A stretch of 64,000 nucleotides of DNA, taken from assembly GCF_016765795.1 (NCBI RefSeq), contig NZ_JAESVP010000007.1, positions 117,668-181,667 of the forward strand, written 5' to 3'. Origin of the DNA: Fuscibacter oryzae (GTDB lineage Bacteria; Pseudomonadota; Alphaproteobacteria; Rhodobacterales; Rhodobacteraceae). The position numbers and the translations under genes are program-made. The notes below the pieces were generated by a model. The model made no database searches and was not told the origin of the DNA. It saw nothing but the letters and a program-made list of their open reading frames with translations. Shown here one piece after another: positions 24,757-33,074 of the stretch (its first letter is position 1; each line of letters begins with the position of its first letter).

Positions 24757-26766
24757 TCACCAATTCGTCATCCAGCCCGATTTGCGCCGCCGCCGTTTGG
24801 GCGGGGTCGCGCTGGCCTTAACTTGCGGTTTCTCTGGCGGGTGTTCCTCTGGCGCGTTCTTGGCCTCTTCGCCTGCGGCTGATAGCGCGGTCAGGGCATG
24901 GTGCAGTTTGACGGCGGTGTTGGCGATGGCGGCCATGGGCCGATCGTCTGGCAGGTCATCAACCTCTTCGTCGTCCTGATCGTCCTCCACCTTCAGGCGA
25001 TCGGACAGCCGCACCATGTTCGGGTTCAGGATCTTCAGGGCGGCATAGGCATAGACCCGGCAGTCCAGGGCCTCGTTGCGGTCGCGCTTCTTGTGCCACT
25101 CGCGCACGGCAAAGCCACGCACATGCCGCGTCACAAGTGCCTCTGCCGTGGCTTGGGCGAACCATTCCGGGTCGCGCTCTTTCGGGAAGTGGCAGTATCC
25201 TGGGCCGGGGGTCAGCAAGCCCCACCGGCGCATGACCACCAGCTTGGCCTCATCTGCCCCAACCGTAAACAGATCAACCTTGCGCTGCCCTCGGCCGGTG
25301 CGCTTGCGCGATGGGGCCGACACGACAGGGCGACCCCATCCGCCCACGCCCTTGATCGCAAACAGGCGGCGGGAAGTCTTGCCTCTGGCATATTCATAGG
25401 CGGCCTGGGTCATGCCCGGCGAACCGCCTGTGTCCAGACAAGCGCCCGAGATTGGCAGCTGCGCCCCAGATTGGTGCAGGTATGTTGTGGCCAGTAGATC
25501 ATCCAGCGCTTCCCAAACCTCATCGCGCATCGGATCGCCCCACAGGACTTCATATCTGATCGACCAGCTTTCTTCGCCAAGACCCCAAGCCACGATCTCG
25601 ACCTCAAGCCGGTCTTGCTGCATGTCGATGCCAGCTGTCAGGAACAGCGCGCGGGCAGGAACCGGCGCGCGGAATATCTCCACGCGGGCCATCATGTCGC
25701 CGCTGGAAATCTGTTCGGCGGCCTCTTCCCACGTCTCGGCCAGAGACACGTTAACGAAGGTCTGAAGGTCGCCCGCCGCCTTCTTTTCAAGGAAGGATCG
25801 GACGATGCTTTCCAGCTTGCGGAAGCAGGAATAAAGCTCGTTCAGGTGATAGGAGGCATGGCCATCGAAGGGCTTGGCCGCCACCCACTCCCCGGCGCGG
25901 ATGGCCGCGATACGGTCAACATCGGTCCAGATCGTGCCGCAGCCTTCGGCTTCACACTCATATCCCGCGGTGTCTGGCCGATGGTTGCCGCTGGCATCCT
26001 GCGACCAGGTGACCCTATCCCAGCGCAGCGTTTGCCGATGGCCGCAGTGGGGGCAGGGCACATTGAATCGCCTCTGGTCGCCCAGCTCGAATGCCGTTTC
26101 GATATGGCTACTGCCCCGGATCAGAGGCGTCGAGATTTCCAGAAGCAGCGACTGGCCTTCGAAAGAGGCAAGGCGCTGCGCAAGCAGGCTGACCGGGTGG
26201 CCTTCCGCCGTCCGGTCATAGCCATCGGTTTCGTCACAGACGGCGAACGGTGCCGACCGGCCGCGCATGGTCTTGGGCGATCCTGACCAGGCGAACATGA
26301 TGAACCCGCCCGGATAGGACTTCATCAGATCGTTGTTGACGCCGCGGCGGCCACGCGGCGGCGCGATCAGCTGCGACAGCTCGTCATTGGCCTCGACCAG
26401 CGGATTGAACTTCGTTTCCAGCCAAGTCTTCAGGTCGCCTTGGCTGGGCTGCATCATCATCTGGTTGGTCGGGTTGTGCTGTATCCGATAGGCTTGGGCG
26501 CAAAGGGCCACGGTCGTTTTCCCGACCTGTGCGCCCCATTGCATCGTGATCCGGCGACAGGCCGGGTTCACCGTCATATCCAGCGGTTCGCGCTGATAAG
26601 GTGCATTGTCGAAGTTGATCAGGCCGGGCCGCGCGTTCCCGACCGGGATAACCACATTCTGCGCCGCATATTCGCTGGGCAGCAGATCAGGGGGCGGCAT
26701 CAGGTGCCGTTGCGCGGTGGCGACGGCGGCCCAGATCGTTTCAAGGTTTCCGAACGGCAAACTCAT
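24757..26766 (-). CDS. Terminase large subunit (lambda GpA family)
   Basis: 669 aa. Packaging ATPase and nuclease. Walker A GAQVGKTT (residues 78-85), a Walker-B-like FAVCDETD, and a zinc ribbon (CPHCG with CEAEGCG). C-terminal VDLFTVGADEAKLVVMRRWG and the acidic tail. The start was taken at MSLPFG, whose ATG follows GAGGGCTGAA. Carries one GCGCCAGAGG copy (24846-24855) in its C-terminal coding region. Confidence 0.92.
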   Translation of the reverse strand: MSLPFGNLETIWAAVATAQRHLMPPPDLLPSEYAAQNVVIPVGNARPGLINFDNAPYQREPLDMTVNPACRRITMQWGAQVGKTTVALCAQAYRIQHNPTNQMMMQPSQGDLKTWLETKFNPLVEANDELSQLIAPPRGRRGVNNDLMKSYPGGFIMFAWSGSPKTMRGRSAPFAVCDETDGYDRTAEGHPVSLLAQRLASFEGQSLLLEISTPLIRGSSHIETAFELGDQRRFNVPCPHCGHRQTLRWDRVTWSQDASGNHRPDTAGYECEAEGCGTIWTDVDRIAAIRAGEWVAAKPFDGHASYHLNELYSCFRKLESIVRSFLEKKAAGDLQTFVNVSLAETWEEAAEQISSGDMMARVEIFRAPVPARALFLTAGIDMQQDRLEVEIVAWGLGEESWSIRYEVLWGDPMRDEVWEALDDLLATTYLHQSGAQLPISGACLDTGGSPGMTQAAYEYARGKTSRRLFAIKGVGGWGRPVVSAPSRKRTGRGQRKVDLFTVGADEAKLVVMRRWGLLTPGPGYCHFPKERDPEWFAQATAEALVTRHVRGFAVREWHKKRDRNEALDCRVYAYAALKILNPNMVRLSDRLKVEDDQDDEEVDDLPDDRPMAAIANTAVKLHHALTALSAAGEEAKNAPEEHPPEKPQVKASATPPKRRRRKSGWMTNW

Positions 26767-26767
26767 T

Positions 26768-27271
26768 TCAGCCCTCGTCCTCATCGGTCAACGTCACGGT
26801 GCCCAGATCGCGCAGTGCGTCGTCTATCTCGCGGGCCATGATCGCGCGGATGGTTGCTTCGTCGGTTTGACCAACCAGCAACAGGGCGACGCGCGGGGGC
26901 AGCATCCGCATCTTGGCGCGAACCTTGGCAAAGACGCTGATCATCGTTTGTTCGAACTGTTCGACGGGCGCGACCTTGCCCTTGTCCTTCGCAAGCGCCA
27001 GCTCTTCGCGTTCGACCTGAACCATCTTCAGCCGACGATCCAGCGACGCCATGTTGTCACGGTCGCCGCCCGAACTGTCTTCAACCACAAGATCTTCGCG
27101 CCACCGGCGAACCGCTTCGGTGTTCAGTTTCCAAGACCGGCCACGCCCACCCTCTTCGACAATAGGGCAACCCTTTGCCACCCAAGCGTTAATGGTGGGG
27201 AGGGAAACCCCCATGATCTGCGCAAGCTCGGCCTTGTTTACGTCCTTCCCTGCGGCACGCGCCTTTTTCAC
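26768..27271 (-). CDS. Terminase small subunit (Nu1 family)
   Basis: 167 aa. N-terminal winged helix (VNKAELAQIMGVSLPTINAWVAKGCP), a helical linker, and a C-terminal helical domain (KVRAKMRMLPPRVALLLVGQ) typical of Nu1. Recognises the packaging site and brings it to the large subunit. Stop 1 bp from the large-subunit start. Confidence 0.88.
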   Translation of the reverse strand: MKKARAAGKDVNKAELAQIMGVSLPTINAWVAKGCPIVEEGGRGRSWKLNTEAVRRWREDLVVEDSSGGDRDNMASLDRRLKMVQVEREELALAKDKGKVAPVEQFEQTMISVFAKVRAKMRMLPPRVALLLVGQTDEATIRAIMAREIDDALRDLGTVTLTDEDEG

Positions 27272-27411
27272 TTGGGCAAACTCGCCAGATAATCAACAAT
27301 AACCCCCTGCGCCCACGCACAAGTAATTCTCTGCGCACCCGTGCCACCCGCCCGCCGCCGGGTGGTGGAAGGACCCGTCGTATTTGTGTTGATTGTCATA
27401 TGGTTAGACAT
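27268..27411 (-). CDS. Hypothetical short protein (47 aa)
   Basis: Overlaps the small terminase start (ATGA) and the gene upstream by 8 bp. Thr/Asn/Arg-rich start, hydrophobic end (QGVIVDYLASLPK). Ribosome binding site weak. Retained because the overlaps match the rest of the operon; otherwise unrecognised. Confidence 0.45.
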   Translation of the reverse strand: MSNHMTINTNTTGPSTTRRRAGGTGAQRITCAWAQGVIVDYLASLPK

Positions 27412-28042
27412 TGTTTCGTCTTTCGTCTTCCCGCCCACCGGCGGCGGCCTGATCGTCGTCCTTTCCCTGATCTTCGTGCGCAAATGCACAGTCGATGTGT
27501 GACGCGATCTGATTGGCCGCGCTCTTGGATATGACGCCACAGGCGGCCACGTCCTCTGGCGTCTCGCCTGCCTCGATCATCTTGGCAGCAACATGGGCGC
27601 GATAGCCGACCTGGAAGTCTTGCAGCTTTGGCACCTCAATGATGCAGTTTGCCCATTCGTCTTGCAGCATCATGGCCATTTCCATGCCGATGCAGGCGAC
27701 GACTGGATGGTCCGGTGAATAGGCACCGCTGGGGATGTATATCTGGCGGCGATAGGCCCGCTTGCCCGTGCGTTGGCGCAACAGGCCCTCGGCCAGCCTT
27801 AGCGCGCCCTCGCGCCCGATGGTCTTGGCAATGTCGGCCAGCGTCTTGGGCAGGGCGATCTTGCGGCCCTCTGCCATGCCGAACTCGGTCAGGGGGTAGT
27901 GCGTCACGTTCAGCGCGTATTGCAGATGCGATGCCTTGCGGCCACGGCGCGGGCCATCGTCCTTGGTGACGAAGGCGCGGATCAGTCGGTCGCGTTTGCC
28001 GATCTCGGCTTCCAGCATCCGGGCACGATCTTTGTCGTTCAT
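27404..28042 (-). CDS. Putative phage transcriptional regulator (Mor-like)
   Basis: 212 aa. The middle part (LADIAKTIGREGALRLAEGLLRQR, RRQIYIPSG) resembles the core of Mor/C-type regulators, in which an IYIP strand follows a helix; the following region (AHVAAKMIEAGETPEDVAACGVISKSAANQIA) could be the helix-turn-helix. Position upstream of the terminase gene fits a late activator. Assignment is tentative; length exceeds Mu Mor (129 aa). Confidence 0.45.
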   Translation of the reverse strand: MNDKDRARMLEAEIGKRDRLIRAFVTKDDGPRRGRKASHLQYALNVTHYPLTEFGMAEGRKIALPKTLADIAKTIGREGALRLAEGLLRQRTGKRAYRRQIYIPSGAYSPDHPVVACIGMEMAMMLQDEWANCIIEVPKLQDFQVGYRAHVAAKMIEAGETPEDVAACGVISKSAANQIASHIDCAFAHEDQGKDDDQAAAGGREDERRNNV

Positions 28043-28839
28043 CGAATGCCCCTTTCCTCAAGACGTTGGGGGGTCACCAGCCCCGCCGAAACCAGATCGC
28101 GGGCCATCGACGGGCTGATGGTCGCGGCGGGCAGCGGACGGTCGCCATTGACCCAATCGGCGTGGAACTTCAGTACATCGGCCCGATCTGCCCGCTTGGC
28201 CGACTTGGCCGGGACAGTTGGCAGCATGAACCCATCCAGCGCCTGGGGCGTGGCCGGGGCCTCGGGGTGCTTGGCACGGGACGCGGTGGCGCGTTCGATG
28301 ATCTGATCCGGGGTCAGATGGTCCAGCCACCCGGCGATGTGGTTGCGGGCCTTGGGGCCTGACCACGACCTTGGCGGCTTGCCAGCGATGCCCACGGCCT
28401 TACACAGCCCGGAAATCAGATCATCCCATTCATCCGCCCCCGCCCCATGGTGGTGGTTATTGATGGTTAAATGACGGTTCGGGTGCATCCCATGCGGGGG
28501 TTCCCCCGCATCCGGTGCGGGGGTGGGTGTAATGGGATGCGGGGGTGCATCTGGTGCGGGGGTGCATTCAATGCGGGGGTGCGCCGCGTGAATCGTGTAT
28601 CTGTTCGCCCCGCGACGCCCGGCGTTCAGTTCGACGGTGATGATCCCGGCCTCTTTCATGCGGCGCAGGACGTTCTGGACGCCGCGTTCCTTCATCCCGG
28701 TGCGGTCGCACAGGCGGGCGATCGAGGGGAAGCAAACCCCCTCGTCATCGGCGTGGTCTGCAAGCGAAAGCAGGACCATCTTTTCGTGCGTATCCAGATC
28801 GGTGCGATCCCAGATCGCGGTCATGATCTTGATGCTCAT
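28039..28839 (-). CDS. Replication initiator-like protein with helix-turn-helix domain
   Basis: 266 aa. Residues 1-80 form a winged helix of the O/RepA-like kind (DTHEKMVLLSLADHADDEGVCFPSIARLCDRTGM). A Pro/Ala/His-rich linker (residues 95-125) is encoded by the GC-rich repeats at 28492-28580. The C-terminal half is helical. In lambda the origin lies inside O in the same way, so this is probably the replication initiator. Overlaps the next gene by ATGA. Confidence 0.7.
   Translation of the reverse strand: MSIKIMTAIWDRTDLDTHEKMVLLSLADHADDEGVCFPSIARLCDRTGMKERGVQNVLRRMKEAGIITVELNAGRRGANRYTIHAAHPRIECTPAPDAPPHPITPTPAPDAGEPPHGMHPNRHLTINNHHHGAGADEWDDLISGLCKAVGIAGKPPRSWSGPKARNHIAGWLDHLTPDQIIERATASRAKHPEAPATPQALDGFMLPTVPAKSAKRADRADVLKFHADWVNGDRPLPAATISPSMARDLVSAGLVTPQRLEERGIR
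28492..28580 (-). repeat. Iteron-like repeats in the initiator gene, possible replication origin
   Basis: Five direct copies of RTGCGGGGGT at 28492, 28515, 28537, 28554 and 28571 (steps of 23, 22, 17, 17 bp), plus one inverted ATGCGGGGG copy at 28503-28511. Beside it lies an AT-rich stretch at 28457-28474. Direct repeats plus an adjacent AT-rich segment inside the initiator gene are the plan of lambdoid origins. Confidence 0.6.
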
Positions 28840-28890
28840 TATCTGCCCCCAGACCCTTCACGACGCCCAGCGCCGTGCGAGTCCTTGTTT

Positions 28891-29223
28891 TCAGGTCATA
28901 TCGGTGATGTGCGGCCAGTCAGGCAGTTCGACTGTCTGGCCGGAAAGGTGATGCGTGCTGTCGGCTAGGAACTCGATCTGTCCATCGGTGACCCAGCTGT
29001 GGCATGCCTTGATATACCGGCCCGGATGGTCAGGATCGGGCCATTGGACCCGAACGGACGGCTGGAAGGTCGGGCGGTCGCCATCGCCATTGAAGGACCA
29101 GCGCGGCGCGGGGCCATCGTCCACCATGACCTTGTGGCCTTCATTGCAGCCTGGGCACCAGAACATGACCGCTCGGCCGCGTTCCGCCTGCACGCTGCGC
29201 AGCTTCTTGCCCAGCGCCGCCAT
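28891..29223 (-). CDS. DUF6527-like zinc-binding protein
   Basis: 110 aa. CPGC near residue 24, then RWSFNG, PTFQPSV, KACHSWVTDGQIEFLADSTHHLSGQ. The Cys and His set suggests metal binding. Function unknown. Begins with a TAATG overlap to the gene upstream. Confidence 0.65.
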   Translation of the reverse strand: MAALGKKLRSVQAERGRAVMFWCPGCNEGHKVMVDDGPAPRWSFNGDGDRPTFQPSVRVQWPDPDHPGRYIKACHSWVTDGQIEFLADSTHHLSGQTVELPDWPHITDMT

Positions 29224-29567
29224 TAGGATTCACCATGTCTTCCGGCAACGCGGGCCATGGGCTTAAGCCCAGTTGGGGGCTGTGGAAAACCAGGTAGGTC
29301 GCCAAACCAAAGATGATACGCCCCGATCATCTCGTCAGCTTTATCGAGGCCCCTTTGAGCCTCTTCCAGCTTGCCCAACAGGGCGATGATCATTTCCCGC
29401 TCGGCATATCCGCAGGTGGCCGCGAACTCGCGCACATAGGCCGGATCGGTGTTGATCTCGGTCGGATCGTTGGCAGTTCCTTGCACTTTCTGCAAAGAAC
29501 CCCCTTCAATTTGAGCCAGTTCGCGCCGGGTATGCGGGGCCTCTACCGCGTCACGATCCCACCTCAT
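29223..29567 (-). CDS. Hypothetical early phage protein (114 aa)
   Basis: Helical, acidic. The ATG overlaps the methyltransferase stop by ATGA. The middle block TDPAYVREFAATCGYAEREMIIALLGKLEEA has no recognised family. The end contains FPQPPTGLKP. Confidence 0.55.
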   Translation of the reverse strand: MRWDRDAVEAPHTRRELAQIEGGSLQKVQGTANDPTEINTDPAYVREFAATCGYAEREMIIALLGKLEEAQRGLDKADEMIGAYHLWFGDLPGFPQPPTGLKPMARVAGRHGES

Positions 29568-30544
29568 GCCGACAACTCCTGAAACAAGGTCGCTTGGCTG
29601 GCCTCGGCCTCTGCCAAGAACTTGGCGGCGGTGGCGGCGTATTCCGGCTTCAGTTCGATGCCGATATAGCGGCGGCGCATCTTGACGGCCTGAAAGCCGG
29701 TTGATCCGATGCCATTGAAGGGGTCCAGCACCACGTCGCCTGGGTTTGACCACATCGTCAGGCAGCGCTTGATCAGGTCCAGCGGCATGGGGCAGAGGTG
29801 CTTTTCGTCGCCGTTGCCTTTGAAGCGGGCGTTCAGCACGTCCATGGCGTTGGTATCCATCCAGACCGGCGACGCCCATTGCTGCCACTGGTCCAGCGGG
29901 AAGATTTTCTCGGCCGCCACGTCTTCTACGGCGGTATCGCTGGCATTTTCAGGAAGAACTTCCCGCGCAATCGCCACGGCACCGGAATAATCGCCTTCGG
30001 CCACATGCCGCACCGGGGCGCCGAACTTCACGCCATGCGACCCTTTGCGCATGACGATGACATATTCCGGCATACCCATGGCCGACACGCGGCTATTCTC
30101 GCGGATGTTCTTGTAAAGCAGCCGGTCGTTCTTCGACTTCTGCATTTCGCGCACAGGGTCGCGCCAGACGGTGACGCGGGCACGCAGGGCAAACCCGGCA
30201 TTGCGATAGTTGCGGGCGGCCTCGTCGCTGAAGGGATAGATGCCGCTTTCGCCGGTCTCGCTGCTGTTCTGATAGAACACCGTGTCCTTCAGGTGGTCGC
30301 AGATGATCCCGCCCGGCTTCATCACCCGGAACAGCTCGGCCGCCATGAAGGCGTGATGGTGCAGGAACTCTTCGTGCGAGTTGCTGTTGCCCATGTCCCG
30401 TTCGCTGTCGGAATAGATGTAGAGCGACGAAAACGGCGACGAAAACACGGCAAGGTCGATGCTCTCATCGGGCAGGCCCGCAAGGATTTCGACGCAATCC
30501 GCGTTGTATAGCGCCCAGTTCTGACCTTGGAAGTCAGGCCCCAT
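29564..30544 (-). CDS. DNA methyltransferase (N4-cytosine/N6-adenine type)
   Basis: 326 aa. Site-specific phage DNA modification enzyme. Catalytic motif IV appears as SSPF near residue 35 instead of the usual (D/N/S)PP(Y/F); motif I-type DPFNGIGSTGFQAVKM is near residue 275, giving the beta-class order. AdoMet binding should be intact. The change at the first Pro could affect activity. Overlaps the helicase gene by 11 bp; no restriction enzyme is adjacent. Confidence 0.8.
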   Translation of the reverse strand: MGPDFQGQNWALYNADCVEILAGLPDESIDLAVFSSPFSSLYIYSDSERDMGNSNSHEEFLHHHAFMAAELFRVMKPGGIICDHLKDTVFYQNSSETGESGIYPFSDEAARNYRNAGFALRARVTVWRDPVREMQKSKNDRLLYKNIRENSRVSAMGMPEYVIVMRKGSHGVKFGAPVRHVAEGDYSGAVAIAREVLPENASDTAVEDVAAEKIFPLDQWQQWASPVWMDTNAMDVLNARFKGNGDEKHLCPMPLDLIKRCLTMWSNPGDVVLDPFNGIGSTGFQAVKMRRRYIGIELKPEYAATAAKFLAEAEASQATLFQELSA

Positions 30545-31925
30545 GGCTGGCTCCTTTCATGAAATCGGGAAGGGTTACGACCGATGCGCGGGCATATGCG
30601 ACCCGCAGCGTGGCTTCGTTCTGGGCGCCGCGCATGGCCTCGGCCATCGCGCGCTTCAGGCGATCGTGATCGGTGGCCTTGCGCTGCACGTTCCGCCAGA
30701 TGGCGTGTTCAGTCTCGGCAATGACTACATGCGCGTTGACGGGCCGGGTCTGGCCGAAGCGCCAGCTGCGCCGGATCGCCTGATAATACTGCTCGTAACT
30801 GTGCGACAGGCTGGCAAAAACCATCGTGTCGGCGTGCTGCCAGTTCAGCCCGAACCCGGCCAGCCGCGGCTTGGTGACGATCACGCGCGAATGGCCGAAG
30901 GTGAAGGCGTCCAGCGCCGCTTCCTTGGCGTCCGGGGCCATGCTGCCCTTGACCTCGATCGCGCCGGGTATGGCGGCGGTCAGGGCCGCGCTTTCGTCGT
31001 CGCGCTCACACCAGACGATGACGGCGCCGGTGGCGGCATTGGCCAGTTCGGATGCGCGGGCCACCCGTTCGGCCAGTGTGGCGGCCTTTTCGCGGTGAAT
31101 GCTGGTGGCAGATGCGTCTGGAATGCGGAACAGCATCCCTTCTTCCCGGCCTTGAGACAGGTCCACGCCGACGACGTGCTTCTTGACGGTCAGGGGCGGC
31201 AGAACAAAGCCAGCGTCATCGCCGCCCAGATCCGATGGCAGGGACGCCGCGCGGGACCAACTGGCCATCCAGGCCCAGAACGACTTGGCGGCATGGCCCT
31301 TCAGCCGATAGGTGCCCATTTCGGTCTGATCGTTGATAAACCAGCGGGTGAGCATTTCCGAACCTGGCATCACGCCCAGAAACTCACTGTGCTGGCCGAT
31401 CTCCATATGGTCGTTCGGGGCAGGGGTGGCGGTGGCGGCCAGCCGGAAGGGCGTATCCTTGAAGGCCTCGACCAGCGCGCGCTTCGTGGTGCCGGTGTAG
31501 TTTTTCAGGATGGACGACTCGTCCAAGGTGATGCTGCCAAAGCGCGACAGGTCGAGCCTGGGCAGGCGTTCGTAATTGGCGATGTTGACGCCCGCCCAGA
31601 CCTCTTCGGCCTCGCGGATCACGCGCGCCTCGACGCCGAAGGCCTCGCATTCGCGCTGCAACTGCCGGGCCACGGCCAAGGGGGTAAGGATCAGCGCGGG
31701 CTTGTTCGTCGCGCGCCGTGCTTCGTCGGCAAAGACCGCCTCGCAGCCCGATTTGCCAAGTCCGGTGTCCAGGAACAGCCCAGCGCGACCCTTTTCCAAG
31801 GCGAACTCGACGGCGGTTTTCTGGTGGGCGAACAGCCGGCCGGGCAGGGCCTCGGGCCGGAATCCGTGGTTGACGCTGCCCAGCGCCTTGGATGCGATGA
31901 AGTCTTGATAGCGTGACAGGTCCAT
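30534..31925 (-). CDS. SNF2-family DNA helicase/translocase
   Basis: 463 aa. Motif I DTGLGKS (residues 53-59), DESS motif II near 135, TATPAPN motif III near 165, and motif VI QAIRRSWRFGQTRPV near 390 mark a SNF2 ATPase. Such proteins pair with methyltransferases in phage replication modules and may remodel replication or recombination intermediates. Shares a start region with the 81-aa gene upstream. Confidence 0.88.
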   Translation of the reverse strand: MDLSRYQDFIASKALGSVNHGFRPEALPGRLFAHQKTAVEFALEKGRAGLFLDTGLGKSGCEAVFADEARRATNKPALILTPLAVARQLQRECEAFGVEARVIREAEEVWAGVNIANYERLPRLDLSRFGSITLDESSILKNYTGTTKRALVEAFKDTPFRLAATATPAPNDHMEIGQHSEFLGVMPGSEMLTRWFINDQTEMGTYRLKGHAAKSFWAWMASWSRAASLPSDLGGDDAGFVLPPLTVKKHVVGVDLSQGREEGMLFRIPDASATSIHREKAATLAERVARASELANAATGAVIVWCERDDESAALTAAIPGAIEVKGSMAPDAKEAALDAFTFGHSRVIVTKPRLAGFGLNWQHADTMVFASLSHSYEQYYQAIRRSWRFGQTRPVNAHVVIAETEHAIWRNVQRKATDHDRLKRAMAEAMRGAQNEATLRVAYARASVVTLPDFMKGASHGA

Positions 31926-32170
31926 CAGCGATTGCCCGGCAAGAAGAAGGTTTCGGGCTGGGCATCTTCGGCGCGCATGTCCGCGTCACGAACCGCATCA
32001 AGGCGGGCCTCTGCCTTGGTTCTGCTCCACCGGGCATTCAGAACCGGCCACCACCAGAGGGAAATGCCGAACAGCGTCACCCGCCGTTGTGCGATCCAGA
32101 GGTTTTCGTAGTGGCTGGTGAAGCCGTTGCAGACTTCGACGCGCGCTTGTTTCACACGATATTCTGGCAT
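31925..32170 (-). CDS. Hypothetical protein (81 aa)
   Basis: ATG chosen at 32170, directly at the end of the preceding gene. One Trp-rich hydrophobic patch (TLFGISLWWWPVLNARW), then a charged helix. No family recognised. Operon position is early. Confidence 0.55.
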   Translation of the reverse strand: MPEYRVKQARVEVCNGFTSHYENLWIAQRRVTLFGISLWWWPVLNARWSRTKAEARLDAVRDADMRAEDAQPETFFLPGNR

Positions 32171-32352
32171 CAGGCATTCCCCTCTGTTTCGGCTTCGTCG
32201 TCGGCAATCCGCTTGAACATTCCGCAGACCGCCGATCGGGTGCTGCCCAGCGCCTTGGCGATCTGGGCGGCGGTCATCTTTCTGCGGTCGCGCATATCCA
32301 GCGCTTCCAGCATCCGGGCATCGGTCCATACGGTTGCGGCCCGGTGGCGCAT
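32170..32352 (-). CDS. GcrA-like small helix-turn-helix protein (60 aa)
   Basis: TVWTDARMLEALDMRDRRKMTAAQIAKALGSTRSAVCGMFKRI resembles the N-terminal DNA-binding part of alphaproteobacterial GcrA (W-D-R pattern, then the sensor helix and STRSAV). It lacks the long C-terminal sigma70-binding part of GcrA. It overlaps the cytosine methyltransferase stop as TGATG. May modulate host or phage promoters through DNA methylation state (inference). Confidence 0.6.
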   Translation of the reverse strand: MRHRAATVWTDARMLEALDMRDRRKMTAAQIAKALGSTRSAVCGMFKRIADDEAETEGNA

Positions 32353-33074
32353 CAGGCGGCCATCCCTTCTTGTTCCAGTGCATACCCGCCCCATTGCAGG
32401 GCCATCGCGGCGGCCAGTCCGGGGAAGAACTTGCTGCGCCGGTCCTTTCGGTCGGGGCCGGGGCTGGCCTTGTGGATTTCGTCGCGCGCGGTGCTGCCAT
32501 CCAGCGTGCCGGTGCGGGTCAGCTGGGGCAGGCCCTTCAGCCACAGGCAGGTGCGCTTCTTGATATTGTCGGGGCCTTCCTCTTCGGTTCCGAAGTGCCA
32601 GGGCTGCACCGACTGGGCGAATGGCCGATAATCGCGGATCAGCGCCTTCGCGTGCTTGTGCATGACGGGGTTTTCCACGGCGATGCGCGGGATGGGGGCA
32701 GTCCAGCAATCGCTGAACAGATCGGCCCCCAGCCGCAGCTGATGCCACATGAAGGCCAGCCGCCGGTCCCGATCCCATTCCAGATAGGCCGCGCAGACGG
32801 CAGGCGGGTAGTCTTCGGGGTCCAGCTTGGTCGGCGGTTCCGACAGCCAGCGCACGCCGCTATTGGCAAGGCGGGTGCAGGGCGGGTGCATCACGGCCAA
32901 CAGATCCCAGCCAAGGTGCAGATAATCTCGCACGTCGCCCCGGTAATGGCGGTTCGACCCATCGTCGGCGGCCTTCATGTCCACCGACCACACGTCATGG
33001 CCCAGCGCCGCAAAGGCGCGGCGCACGATGCCACTTTTCTCGCAACCAATCAGGACGCGCAGGGGCTTTGTCAT
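32352..33074 (-). CDS. DNA cytosine methyltransferase-like protein
   Basis: 240 aa. AdoMet-binding start LRVLIGCEKSGIVRRAFAALG, then catalytic-type HPPCTRLANSGVRWL (candidate nucleophile Cys near residue 65) and AVENPVM resembling motif VI. C5-methyltransferase-like but shorter than Dcm because the target-recognition region is small. Likely protects phage DNA from restriction. Stop overlaps the next gene, start overlaps the preceding gene by ATGA. Confidence 0.75.
   Translation of the reverse strand: MTKPLRVLIGCEKSGIVRRAFAALGHDVWSVDMKAADDGSNRHYRGDVRDYLHLGWDLLAVMHPPCTRLANSGVRWLSEPPTKLDPEDYPPAVCAAYLEWDRDRRLAFMWHQLRLGADLFSDCWTAPIPRIAVENPVMHKHAKALIRDYRPFAQSVQPWHFGTEEEGPDNIKKRTCLWLKGLPQLTRTGTLDGSTARDEIHKASPGPDRKDRRSKFFPGLAAAMALQWGGYALEQEGMAA

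Noticed and set aside
28492..28580. Possible CRISPR array
   Set aside because: Repeats of about 10 bp with 7-13 bp gaps inside a coding gene are far too short for CRISPR; iterons fit better.
30543..31916. 457-aa open frame on the + strand
   Set aside because: Antisense to the SNF2 helicase with clear helicase motifs on the other strand.
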